A stretch of DNA of 64,000 nt, from positions 143,460-207,459 of the forward strand of contig JAJECO010000053.1 in NCBI GenBank assembly GCA_022822005.1, given 5' to 3'. Position numbers and translations under genes: made by a program. This document shows positions 43,050 to 51,612 of the stretch, piece by piece; position 1 is the stretch's first letter; each line of letters starts with the position of its first letter. The notes beneath the pieces were generated by a model. That model saw only the letters and a program-made list of their open reading frames with translations, did no database searches and was not told where the DNA came from. The DNA comes from Candidatus Poribacteria bacterium. GTDB lineage: Bacteria > Poribacteria > WGA-4E > PCPOR2b.

Positions 43050-44477
43050 ATGTCTCAACCTAATCCTTTAACCTTGGGAACAACCAAACAACTCCTCTTC
43101 GATGACGCGCTTATTGAAGCTAAGGAGGGATTCACCACCACCATGAACCCCGCCGTGCGGTCCAATACACCGGTGCTGACATCGGAAAAATCGTGGGAAC
43201 GACACGGATGCAGTTGTCCCACAGTGATGCTCGATGAAGGCGTCTATAAGATGTGGTACACCGCCAACGGTGAGGATGGCGCCATGCGGGAGTGCTACGC
43301 CACTTCTACAGACGGGATTCACTGGGAACGACCTAACCTGGGACTGATTGACTACCAAGGCTCCCGTAACAACAATATCATCCCGCTCAGGCATGAAACT
43401 ATCTTCAAAGATCCATCCGCCGAGCCCGAACGACGCTTCAAATCCATTTCTGGCGGCGGGAAGTATGATTATGTAGCGGTATATGGGGGCGGTGCCCGAT
43501 TCCGGTACGACGAAAATCCGCCAGAGACATGGCATTATGGCAGTGTCGCAGGCGCATATTCGCCTGACGGAATCCATTGGACGGCTTGCGAAAAACTGCT
43601 TATGCCGTGGTATACGGATACCCGAAATGTGGCTTTCTGGGATGATCGCATTCAGAAATATGTGGCGTATGTCCGCTGGAACGAATACCTGCGGGTAGAG
43701 GATGGGGCACAGCGAGGGTCTTTTGATTACCGCGCTATCGCCCGTGCAGAAAGCGCAGACTACGAGAACTTTCCCGTGCCAGAAAAGATCTTAGAACCTG
43801 ATTTCGATGACCCCGAAGATGCGGATATGTGGGGCGGTGGATTATACGACACGGCAGCGGTAAAGTATCCCTTTGCGGACGACGCGTACTTCATCTTCAC
43901 CGCCGCTTATTACCACACCACCGACGCGTTAGACATACAACTTGCGACCAGCCGTGACGGAATCAATTTCACACGATGGCGCGAACCCTTTGTGAGGCTC
44001 GGTCCTGCCGGTGCTTTCGACTCAATGATGATCTATATGGGGGTCGGTATGTTGCCCGTCGGCGACGAACTCTGGATGTATTACGGCGGTTTCGACCAAC
44101 CCCACGACAAGGTCACCGGCGAAGACTACCGCCCAGCTATCGGCTGCGCCCGTCTGAGGCTCGATGGTTTTGTCTCTCAAGATGCCGCCGGACAGGGCGG
44201 TTCGCTCACGACGCTGCCCTTTACCGTTGAAGGGAATCATTTGGAAGTGAACATGGACGGCAGCGCCAGAGGATGGATCAAGGCCGAAATCTTGGACGAG
44301 GGGATGCAGCCGTTGGCAGGTTTCGCGGAAGCAGACGCGGATCGTCTCGGCGGGAGCAGCACAGCCCAGACCGTAACATGGAACGGCGAACACGATCTCT
44401 CAGCGCTCCAAGGAAAAATGGTGCGCTTGCGATTCGTAGGGCAGTCAGTCAAATTGTATGCGTTCCAGCTTCAATAA
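43050..44477 (+). CDS. Glycoside hydrolase, 5-bladed propeller fold (GH32/43-like)
   Basis: A 475-residue protein with the repeating beta-propeller signature of the GH32/GH43/GH68 superfamily: YKMWYTANGEDG, YATSTDGIHWERPNLGLI, AGAYSPDGIHWT, NVAFWDDRIQKYVAYVRW, LATSRDGINFTRW and LWMYYGGFDQPHD. A closing beta-sandwich (about 350-475) follows. Members cleave fructosyl, arabinosyl or xylosyl bonds, but many in this group have no assigned substrate. The ATG at 43050 has GAGGAG seven bases upstream. The next gene, a GHL-like paralog, starts 15 bases after its stop. Confidence 0.75.
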   Translation: MSQPNPLTLGTTKQLLFDDALIEAKEGFTTTMNPAVRSNTPVLTSEKSWERHGCSCPTVMLDEGVYKMWYTANGEDGAMRECYATSTDGIHWERPNLGLIDYQGSRNNNIIPLRHETIFKDPSAEPERRFKSISGGGKYDYVAVYGGGARFRYDENPPETWHYGSVAGAYSPDGIHWTACEKLLMPWYTDTRNVAFWDDRIQKYVAYVRWNEYLRVEDGAQRGSFDYRAIARAESADYENFPVPEKILEPDFDDPEDADMWGGGLYDTAAVKYPFADDAYFIFTAAYYHTTDALDIQLATSRDGINFTRWREPFVRLGPAGAFDSMMIYMGVGMLPVGDELWMYYGGFDQPHDKVTGEDYRPAIGCARLRLDGFVSQDAAGQGGSLTTLPFTVEGNHLEVNMDGSARGWIKAEILDEGMQPLAGFAEADADRLGGSSTAQTVTWNGEHDLSALQGKMVRLRFVGQSVKLYAFQLQ

Positions 44478-44492
44478 CCGAAGGAGCTCCTT

Positions 44493-46112
44493 ATGAAGGG
44501 ACAGCTTTCCTCAGAACACATCAACGCGTTGAATCGACCTCGGCGGGTGATTGTCAACTTTGACGTTATTTCAGCAGACGGTGCGAGGTTCGCCACAAAA
44601 GAGCTCCAACGGTTGGTCGAGTGGAAATTTATGTTTGCCGACGAACCGGGAGCGCATATTGACACTATCTGCTGGAGCTGGGGCGAGGGGCATCAGGCAC
44701 CCTATCCGAGCGACGTTCTACCGCTCTACGATTCACCCGGATTCAAAGAGTGGGCGGACAATGGGGTTAATATCGTCCAAGTGTTTCTTGAAGCGTCGAA
44801 GCAGCGAGGGATTGAAGCGTTCTTTTCCTACCGGATCAACGGTTCGGACAACGATTTAGGACCCGTTGCAAAGATTCCGATGAAGGAGGCGCACCCCGAC
44901 TGGCTGATCCACCTATGGAACGCTAACGGTTACTGGAACTTCGCTATCGACGATGTCCATGAGTACAAGTTGAGTATCCTCCGCGAGGCGGCGGAGGATT
45001 ACGACTTCGACGGTATCGAACTGGACTTTGCACGGGTCTGTCCCGTCCTGCCGCCGGGGCATCAGTGGGAGTACCGCGATAGGCTCACCGATTTCATACG
45101 TGCGACGCGAGCGATGTTGCAGGAGGTAGCGCGCAAACGTGGACGTCCGCTTCTGCTTGCAGCGCGCATACCCGAAAACCTGGAAGGGTGCCATTTCGAT
45201 GGTATCGACGCCGAAACGTGGGCGCAGGAGGAATTGCTGGATATTTTCGTCATGGGGTGCAGATCGTTTGATGTGGACATCCCGGCGTTCCGTAGAATCA
45301 CGGAAGGGACGAATATCAAACTCTATCCGTGCATCGACGACCATCACGCATCAGACGGCTATCAGTGGCCCCCGATTGAAGTCATGCGGGGTGTGACGGC
45401 GAATTGGTATCAGCAGGGCGCGGACGGCGTCCAGACCTTTAATTTCGCACACGCAACCCCGGAGGGAACGGATCGGGTTGTGGGTCAGATGTATTTGGAG
45501 AAAGGTTGGGGGACACACCGTCAAGCGTACCACGAAATCGGCGAACCGGATGGCTTCAAACACAAGAACAAAACCTTCGTGGTGCAGCGTCGCGGTGGCG
45601 GTCACGGTACGACCGTTATACCCAACCCGGAGGATTGGAGTACACCGCGCTTTATGTACTTCAACACGAATATGTTCGGGCAGCTGCCTGCACCCATAGA
45701 CAACAGCGGCGAAGTGGATACCCTTCTGACAACCGCTGTTGCAGACGATGTAACTTCGGAGGCAGATCGGGTTGATGGAATTACACTCCGGCTGCTGCTG
45801 TCCGATCCAGAGGCGGAAAATCTGCCGGAAGAACAGCGACTTCAGCCCGTCACTGTAGCGACCATCGGTCATCCCGACACCCTTCAGAACATCCCAGCAG
45901 CAAAAGGGATAGAAGATCAGATCGAGGTGCGGGTCAACAACATCCGCTTAGGGACACCGACAGTCGAGGAGGGGTGGCTGGTGTTTGCGGTACAGCCCAA
46001 GTTTTTAGCGGTCGGCGATAATCTTGTGGGTGTCCAAGTGACTGAACGCCCTGTTGATACCCAGGGTCAAATTCTGATCGAAAAACTTGAGGTACACATC
46101 GAATATCGCTAG
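44493..46112 (+). CDS. Glycosyl-hydrolase-like TIM-barrel protein (GHL10-type), paralog 3
   Basis: A 539-residue protein closely related to the gene at 4917. Parallel motifs are FFSYRING, DFDGIELDFARVCP, LPPGHQWEYRDRLT, PENLEGCHFDGIDAETW, PCIDDHHASDGYQWPPIEV, GADGVQTFNFAH and FVVQRRGGGHG, then a beta-sandwich tail with LRLLLSDPEAENLPEEQ. Resemblance extends over the whole length, so one probably arose from the other by duplication and transfer to a new locus. Acidic residues in GIELDFA and CIDDHH are candidates for catalysis. GAAGGAG precedes the ATG. No signal peptide. Confidence 0.72.
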   Translation: MKGQLSSEHINALNRPRRVIVNFDVISADGARFATKELQRLVEWKFMFADEPGAHIDTICWSWGEGHQAPYPSDVLPLYDSPGFKEWADNGVNIVQVFLEASKQRGIEAFFSYRINGSDNDLGPVAKIPMKEAHPDWLIHLWNANGYWNFAIDDVHEYKLSILREAAEDYDFDGIELDFARVCPVLPPGHQWEYRDRLTDFIRATRAMLQEVARKRGRPLLLAARIPENLEGCHFDGIDAETWAQEELLDIFVMGCRSFDVDIPAFRRITEGTNIKLYPCIDDHHASDGYQWPPIEVMRGVTANWYQQGADGVQTFNFAHATPEGTDRVVGQMYLEKGWGTHRQAYHEIGEPDGFKHKNKTFVVQRRGGGHGTTVIPNPEDWSTPRFMYFNTNMFGQLPAPIDNSGEVDTLLTTAVADDVTSEADRVDGITLRLLLSDPEAENLPEEQRLQPVTVATIGHPDTLQNIPAAKGIEDQIEVRVNNIRLGTPTVEEGWLVFAVQPKFLAVGDNLVGVQVTERPVDTQGQILIEKLEVHIEYR

Positions 46113-46148
46113 TGCCTTGATTAATCCTGACAAAACCAGTTGCCCTAT

Positions 46149-46247
46149 TGTAGGTCGATTTTCCAAAATCGACACTCTTTCGTAGGCATAGTTTTCTCAA
46201 ACTGTGATTATGGCAGGAAGATGTCGAGATATGAATCTCGACCTACA
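46149..46247. repeat. 99-bp BIME-like element with three GTAGG-linked hairpins
   Basis: It is bounded by TGTAGGTCGA (46149-46158) and TCGACCTACA (46238-46247). Inside are GTCGATTTT/AAAATCGAC (46154-46173), CATAGTTT/AAACTGTG (46187-46206, one G-T pair) right after GTAGG, and GTCGAGAT/ATCTCGAC (46223-46242), which follows GTAGG on the minus strand. The outer two are in opposite orientation, like paired REP sequences. Confidence 0.7.
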
Positions 46248-46286
46248 CAAGCGCAGCAGACCGGCAATTACCCCGGTGGTTGAGAA

Positions 46287-46316
46287 CCTACGGAACGGAG
46301 ATCTCCGTTCCCTACG
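46287..46316. repeat. Palindrome flanked by CCTAC
   Basis: A perfect 20-bp palindrome, GGAACGGAGATCTCCGTTCC (46292-46311), is preceded by CCTAC and overlaps a second CCTAC on its right. On the minus strand it is another GTAGG-led hairpin. Downstream to 46381 are short degenerate repeats of the ATGAAC type, with nothing coding. Confidence 0.65.
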
Positions 46317-46381
46317 AATGACTCAGTTCTGTGTTACAACAATGAACCAATGAACTTTTGAACTAATGGACTAACGAACAA

Positions 46382-47050
46382 ATGATAATCGAAAACCAAA
46401 ACTACATGATCCGTTCGGGAAACTCGAATAATATTTATTGGGAACAAGGCGTTTATCCAGACTGGACCGCCCTCAACGCATTCCGTCATTTTCCTGACCA
46501 ACAGATAGGCACAGGCGTTGAACCACACTATCACGACAATGATGAGATGTGGTTGTTCACCGCGGGTCGTGGCGAGGTGTGGTTAGATGATCAGCGCTTC
46601 GAGATTACCCCCAACACACTCGTCTACACACCGATGGGCGTCGTGCATCGGTTTCAGATGTTCACCGGCTACGAGAACAACGCCATCGTGACGCGCCTTG
46701 AGCGACAGAAACGCCCGACACATATCTTGGTCGAGGAATCAGGACCACCGGTCCCGACTGTTCCGGGGTTTATTGTTCCCGGTGAACGCAACACCGGTCC
46801 CATTCCGAACCGGGGGTCGCGCTGCCCGTTAAGCGAATGGCGAGCAGTCACATTTGACCCCGATAGCGAAATCGACGAAACACCTTTGACCTGCAATGAG
46901 CATTGGCTGGTTGTCGGCGGGACGATCAATCTGACCGTTGATGGAGCGGAGTTTGAGCTCTCGAATGAAGATTTGGCGATGCTCAAAGCCGGGGCTGTGA
47001 GAAAAATTCATTCGACTGAAGGTGTTCGCGCCATTTTGGCTCGCGAGTAA
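46382..47050 (+). CDS. Cupin-domain protein, two cupin halves
   Basis: A 222-residue cupin. The first half has the metal motif PHYHDNDEMWLFTAGRGEVW with a later His in MGVVHRF. The second half (about 145-222, WLVVGGTINLTVDGAEF) looks like a degenerate cupin without the His set. It may be a sugar-phosphate isomerase-like or binding protein. No ribosome-binding site is visible; the upstream stretch is made of short ATGAAC-like repeats, which is odd for an expressed gene. It stands apart from its neighbours. Confidence 0.75.
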   Translation: MIIENQNYMIRSGNSNNIYWEQGVYPDWTALNAFRHFPDQQIGTGVEPHYHDNDEMWLFTAGRGEVWLDDQRFEITPNTLVYTPMGVVHRFQMFTGYENNAIVTRLERQKRPTHILVEESGPPVPTVPGFIVPGERNTGPIPNRGSRCPLSEWRAVTFDPDSEIDETPLTCNEHWLVVGGTINLTVDGAEFELSNEDLAMLKAGAVRKIHSTEGVRAILARE

Positions 47051-47086
47051 ATCTTAGGCTTATCGAGCAGTCCGAATGGTATCACC

Positions 47087-49678
47087 CTACTCTCCTTCTT
47101 CTGACTCGCCCATCCCCGCTTCACTGAGCACCCCAAGGAAATACGGAACCCCGAAAAAGAGCAGGCTTATTGTCATCGGGGTCAATTCTACCGCGCCTTG
47201 ACGTTTCGGGTCATCGCTCCAGTCCTGACCGTCGATAAGGTCTCGAAGCACCTTCCGTCCAATCTCCAAATATTTTCGATCTCCTGTCAGTTGGTAGGCA
47301 TAGGCAAGGTGTCGGCAGATGATACCGCCATAGCGCTGTTGCAGCGCAAATGCTGCGTTGAGGGGATCTGGATAGCCACAAAACCAGTCCACAGCACGAC
47401 GATACACCTCCGCAACATCATCCCGTCCGGTCATGCGGTGCAGCAGCTCTAATCCAACCATCAGGTAGTGGGTCTGATAGCCCTTCTGCTCTATCATCGG
47501 TAACACGCGGATGGCGGGCTCTGAGTTCGGATGGGCGGCTTCGCCGGCACTGATACCCTTCCATTTCCAGTACTCCTCACTGGTAAAAGGTGGTGCCGTT
47601 CCCATCTCCACCGCCAATGTGGTGCCTTCCGTCGCCATACCGTAGGGTCCCTGGTTCGGCAACTTATCCGGCGTCGAAGTTTGAAACCGTTTGTGCCAGC
47701 TGCCGTCCTCGTTCTGACCCCGTGCGATCACGGTGTAGACCGCTTCGGCTCGCTCCATGAACCGCGATTCGCCGGTAATTTCGTAGAGGTAGAGCAACCC
47801 CCGAAGTACATTGGCAACGCTCCGCAGACTGAAGCTATAGCTGGGATCGTCGGTCCATCGGTAACGCAAAAAGAATTCCCCCGCCTCCTGCAGCACCTCA
47901 TAGGTCCGCAGGTCTCCCGTCAGATAGTAGTAATCCATCCAGTTGTCTATAAAGGTGTGCGAAGCGCACGGTTCATCGCCAAAATGGTCTGTGCTATGCC
48001 GGAAACAACCACCGACCATATAGGGTCGGAATGGATGGAAGTGGCAGGTATCCACATCTGCGGAGTGGCGGGTCATAGCCTCACCGAGTTGGAAATAATC
48101 CGATCGACCTGTGCGGAGATATTGAATCCAGACACCGTGCCGCGGGTCCCATTCACTGTTACACCAACCCCACCGTCCGTAGAACCGCCAATCGTTGACC
48201 TCTTCCTCCCACGTAACAAGCGCATCACCCCAATCGAAAAATCCGTACCAGCGACCGAGTTGGATGTTCCGGGTCAGCCAGTCCACAAAACCAGTCATCA
48301 TCCGCTCGGATTCAGGGAATTGGTCGGCATTAACTGGGGCAAATCCGCCCGTTACTTCGCATTGTGCCATCCATTCCGGCTCGATGGTAACGTGTGGTGG
48401 TGTTAGCAGACCTCGCAGCCTGTCGGGAACATCTTCTCGCTCCGAGGCTTTGTAGAAACAGACGAAGAATTCGCTCGTTTTCGCTGTGCCGGTCCCGTCG
48501 GCGTAAACCCCCTCACCTTCGCCCCACGACATCTCTTCCGCATATCGTTTGAGGCTGAGCCGCTTGCCGTCCACACCTTTCCAGAGAAAGACATCAATAC
48601 CGTCTCCGGTTCCTGTTGCCCGCAACGCTTTGGGATATTCTTCGGGCATGTATCGAAGACCGACCCCCACTCCCACTTGGTCATCCTCGATTGTTATCCA
48701 CCCTTCTGTTTGTTCACCTTCGGCGATGATCCGCTGCTCTCCCACACGTTGCCCCTCAAGGGTGAACTGATTGTCCGATCGTTGGTGCAACAGAACTGCT
48801 TCATCGGGATTAAGGTTTTCCTCGGTCGGTCGTAACGATGCCGCCCGATAACGGACCGGGTTTTTCAGAGAGACCGGCACCCGTAGGGCAATCTCCTCCA
48901 CCTCGGTTTCTCTCGGATTACACGCCATCACCACCGTATGGAGGATACGGAGGTGGGTTTGTCCGGCATAGGCGTAAATCCGCGTCACCAACTGAAAGGG
49001 TCGGTATCCCACATAGTGATGGAACGGGATATCCGCCTCAAATGCGCCACTGCATTTGATGACCGTCCGCAGTGGACCTACTTCTTCTAACTCCACGGTG
49101 TAATTATCCTTTGCCAAGGACGCCAGACAATTCCCGCCCATCCCGTAGAGGTAACGCTTCCCTTCTGTGCTGTCAAATGACTCACAGATACGCACCCACG
49201 CTTCGCCTCCAGAGTCACCATCTTGCGTGTGGACTTTATGTTCTGGGACGAATGCTCTCTCTGCGTCCAGACACCCCAATTCTGCGGATTCAATCAACGA
49301 AAACTGCCGACGGTTGACAACAAATCGCAGCGGACCGGTACAAACGGTGATGCAATCATCGCTTTCTTCAACCTGGATTGCCTCGTCTGTCGAGATCTGT
49401 GGGGGCTCTTGACCGTAGCAGAAGAAATAGCTGACCTCCCCTTCGTCCCGATCTGATCGGGATGAGAAATCGGTTAGCACCCACTTCAGACTCCCATCAG
49501 CCCATCGTCCCAGCGACCGAAACTGCGCCGGTACCAGCTTTCCATCGCTATCTTCGACCCAGACCGAATCCAGATCGTGCAATACCCCCTTCGGTAACGG
49601 AACGCCTTGCGTGATCGGCACGCTTTGATGCGGGATCCCTTTTGTCTCTGAAATGGTGAGACGGATTTTATGTATCAT
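47087..49678 (-). CDS. PcRGLX/YetA-like polysaccharide lyase-type protein
   Basis: An 863-residue protein. The N-terminal beta domain (HQSVPITQGVPLPKGVLHD, then GRWADGSLKWVLTDF) matches the RIFT-barrel domain of exo-rhamnogalacturonan lyase/YetA-like proteins. The middle is a beta region. The C-terminal half (about 470-860) is an alpha/alpha toroid, with WGWCNSEWDPRHGVWIQYL, DYYYLTGDLRTYEVL, LYLYEITGESRFMERAE and YAYQLTGDRKYLEIG repeating the helical-hairpin pattern. It would act on pectin-like or other acidic glycans, which is inference. The ATG at 49678 has AGGAG eight bases upstream. It is the last gene of the long minus-strand catabolic run. Confidence 0.7.
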   Translation of the reverse strand: MIHKIRLTISETKGIPHQSVPITQGVPLPKGVLHDLDSVWVEDSDGKLVPAQFRSLGRWADGSLKWVLTDFSSRSDRDEGEVSYFFCYGQEPPQISTDEAIQVEESDDCITVCTGPLRFVVNRRQFSLIESAELGCLDAERAFVPEHKVHTQDGDSGGEAWVRICESFDSTEGKRYLYGMGGNCLASLAKDNYTVELEEVGPLRTVIKCSGAFEADIPFHHYVGYRPFQLVTRIYAYAGQTHLRILHTVVMACNPRETEVEEIALRVPVSLKNPVRYRAASLRPTEENLNPDEAVLLHQRSDNQFTLEGQRVGEQRIIAEGEQTEGWITIEDDQVGVGVGLRYMPEEYPKALRATGTGDGIDVFLWKGVDGKRLSLKRYAEEMSWGEGEGVYADGTGTAKTSEFFVCFYKASEREDVPDRLRGLLTPPHVTIEPEWMAQCEVTGGFAPVNADQFPESERMMTGFVDWLTRNIQLGRWYGFFDWGDALVTWEEEVNDWRFYGRWGWCNSEWDPRHGVWIQYLRTGRSDYFQLGEAMTRHSADVDTCHFHPFRPYMVGGCFRHSTDHFGDEPCASHTFIDNWMDYYYLTGDLRTYEVLQEAGEFFLRYRWTDDPSYSFSLRSVANVLRGLLYLYEITGESRFMERAEAVYTVIARGQNEDGSWHKRFQTSTPDKLPNQGPYGMATEGTTLAVEMGTAPPFTSEEYWKWKGISAGEAAHPNSEPAIRVLPMIEQKGYQTHYLMVGLELLHRMTGRDDVAEVYRRAVDWFCGYPDPLNAAFALQQRYGGIICRHLAYAYQLTGDRKYLEIGRKVLRDLIDGQDWSDDPKRQGAVELTPMTISLLFFGVPYFLGVLSEAGMGESEEGE

Positions 49679-49810
49679 CGTTTGACTCCTAATACGGAAC
49701 AGACGAGAAAACAAGCGGATCAGAAAATGTCCTCCACGAATCTCTACAAATTCTCACGAATCTTTTTTATGGTAGATTTTAGAATTACTTAGACACTCCC
49801 AACGCACAGC

Positions 49811-49880
49811 CAACCCCCTAAATCCCCCAACCCCCCTAGCCCCCCTTGTCAGGGGGGAAACTTATCAGGGGGACTTTGGG
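49811..49880. repeat. C/G-run repeat with TGTC-loop hairpin
   Basis: Runs of C (AACCCCCTAAATCCCCC and similar) are followed by CCCCCCT/AGGGGGG (49840-49857) with loop TGTC, then TTATCAGGGGGAC. It resembles the G/C-run palindrome inside the nearby PQQ gene. The rest of the 49679-50017 gap shows no gene. Confidence 0.65.
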
Positions 49881-50017
49881 AACTTCGCAAAGGTCGAAGT
49901 TATTGGTAAATGTCCACTTATTTTTCTAATTCACCATAATTCGTGAGGATTGGCGTGATTCGCGGAGGGGTTTCTCATCTTCTGGTTTTCTCGTTATCCC
50001 GTTTTCTGGTTTTCCTG

Positions 50018-51601
50018 TCAATCTAGAGGCAACTCATAACACGCCGCCTCTCTGTCGTTCCTTACAAGCAGATACTGCCCAGCGAGAGCGGGATTATTCC
50101 ATGTTTTGCTCGCTAACGCAGGGAAACGTGATAGTTCCCTGCTCTCATTCGGATTGACTTCAACTAAGAGGACATCGCCGGACTCCGCACTCACAAGCAG
50201 TAGACTGTTCTGATTCTTAATTTCGTCAGGACCGTCAACCAATATCACCTGTCCATGCCCATAACGTCCCCGCTTCCACTTGCGTTGTCCGTCCGCGAGG
50301 TCAAGGCATACAAGCACCCCATCGTCCAACCCATAGATGTATCCATCTCGGTGAATGACGTTTGTGAACTTCGCTTTGAGTCGGGGTGTTTCCCACACGA
50401 GGGTGGCTTTCAATTGATTATCTGCATCGTGCGCGATTTGGAACAGCTTGCAACCGATGCCGTAGGCACTTGAAACGAAAAGATGGTCATCCGGTAGCGG
50501 CACCGGTTGCGAAACGCACTGTGTACCGCTAGGCCAAGGGTGCTGCCAGAGCAGCTCCCCTCCGTTTGGGTCATGGGCAGCCACACTTCCATAATTAAAG
50601 ATAAGGATTTGTGGTACACCCGCGAGGGTTGTAATCAATGGCGAACTATACTCAGCGGGACTGCTACCACCCCTCCAGACGCGCTCCCCCGTATCCTTGT
50701 GATAGGCGACCAACGACTTGCCTTCCGGACCTCCCGCGCTCACGACGACAAGGTCATCCAAAACGAGCGGCGATCCACTCATTCCCCACGACGCGAGTTC
50801 AGCGTTGTTGTCATAGAGAATATCCTCCGACCAAATACGCTCTCCAGTCCCCAAGTCCAAGCAGTTGAGGATACCTGTCGCGCCGAGCGTATACACCCTA
50901 TCCCCCACAATGGTCGGCGTTGCACGGGGACCAACACCGGCAGGTATTACTTCATATCTGTCGTGGTCGCTATGACTCCACCGCTCCTGACCAGACATCA
51001 GGTCGTAACAGACAACCATTTCGTATTCGCCGCGCTGTTCTTGGGTGATCGCTGAACTTCCAACCACAGCGAAAGCAGACCAACCGGCACCGATGGGTTG
51101 CCGCCACAGCAGCTGCGGCGGACGCTCCGACCAGTCCCGCGCTAACTTTATGCCCCGAACAGTCCCATTGCGATCCGGTCCGAGAAACTGCGGGTAATCC
51201 TTCCCCCCCTTAATCCCCCCGCCTGCGGGGGGAAAAGGGGTGGCGGTCGCAGCCTCTCCCGTCAAAGATTCGGCAGCCGTTTCAGTCCAACGCCATTCCA
51301 GTAGCGGTACTAAGTCCCCACTGAATCCCTTTACACGAAAGAGAGCAACCGAAAGGAACAGAATCAGCACAACCGCCCCAAACGCAAGTAAACGAACTTT
51401 CCAGCGCAGCCGTGAAAAAAAGAGCAGCCACAACAGCATCAGCAGAAACGAAAGGAGTAAGAGCAGGACTGTAAGAAAGACTCGCGATTGCCGCTGCGGC
51501 GCCTCCAGACTCCAGATCAGTATCACGGCCAAAACAGTCAAGGCAACGATAATAGCGGCAGGCAGCCAGCGAATGCGAGATTTACTATGAAGTGTCGGCA
51601 T
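50018..51601 (-). CDS. Membrane-anchored PQQ-like beta-propeller protein
   Basis: A 527-residue protein. Three hydrophobic helices lie in the first 95 residues (VALTVLAVILIWSL, VFLTVLLLLLSFLLMLLWLLFF, LLAFGAVVLILFLSVALF). The rest, from about 135, is an eight-bladed PQQ-type propeller with repeats such as VVCYDLMSGQERW, LNCLDLGTGERIW and VCLDLADGQRKW. It probably sits outside the cytoplasm and may be structural rather than enzymatic. Between membrane part and propeller, about residues 122-135, a Gly/Pro/Lys-rich peptide (PFPPAGGGIKGG) is encoded by a palindromic repeat (51200-51240). The gene starts 11 bases after the HyuB stop. Confidence 0.78.
   Translation of the reverse strand: MPTLHSKSRIRWLPAAIIVALTVLAVILIWSLEAPQRQSRVFLTVLLLLLSFLLMLLWLLFFSRLRWKVRLLAFGAVVLILFLSVALFRVKGFSGDLVPLLEWRWTETAAESLTGEAATATPFPPAGGGIKGGKDYPQFLGPDRNGTVRGIKLARDWSERPPQLLWRQPIGAGWSAFAVVGSSAITQEQRGEYEMVVCYDLMSGQERWSHSDHDRYEVIPAGVGPRATPTIVGDRVYTLGATGILNCLDLGTGERIWSEDILYDNNAELASWGMSGSPLVLDDLVVVSAGGPEGKSLVAYHKDTGERVWRGGSSPAEYSSPLITTLAGVPQILIFNYGSVAAHDPNGGELLWQHPWPSGTQCVSQPVPLPDDHLFVSSAYGIGCKLFQIAHDADNQLKATLVWETPRLKAKFTNVIHRDGYIYGLDDGVLVCLDLADGQRKWKRGRYGHGQVILVDGPDEIKNQNSLLLVSAESGDVLLVEVNPNESRELSRFPALASKTWNNPALAGQYLLVRNDREAACYELPLD
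51200..51240. repeat. In-frame G/C-run palindrome inside the PQQ gene
   Basis: CCCCCCGC and GCGGGGGG (51215-51232) form an 8-bp stem with a two-base loop, flanked by further C and G runs. It resembles the non-coding repeat at 49811-49880 but lies within an open reading frame without breaking it. Confidence 0.65.
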
Positions 51602-51612
51602 TTACAATAACC

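Noticed and set aside
47531..48406. A 291-codon plus-strand open frame
   Set aside because: Antisense to the PcRGLX/YetA-like gene, whose own frame has clear domains.
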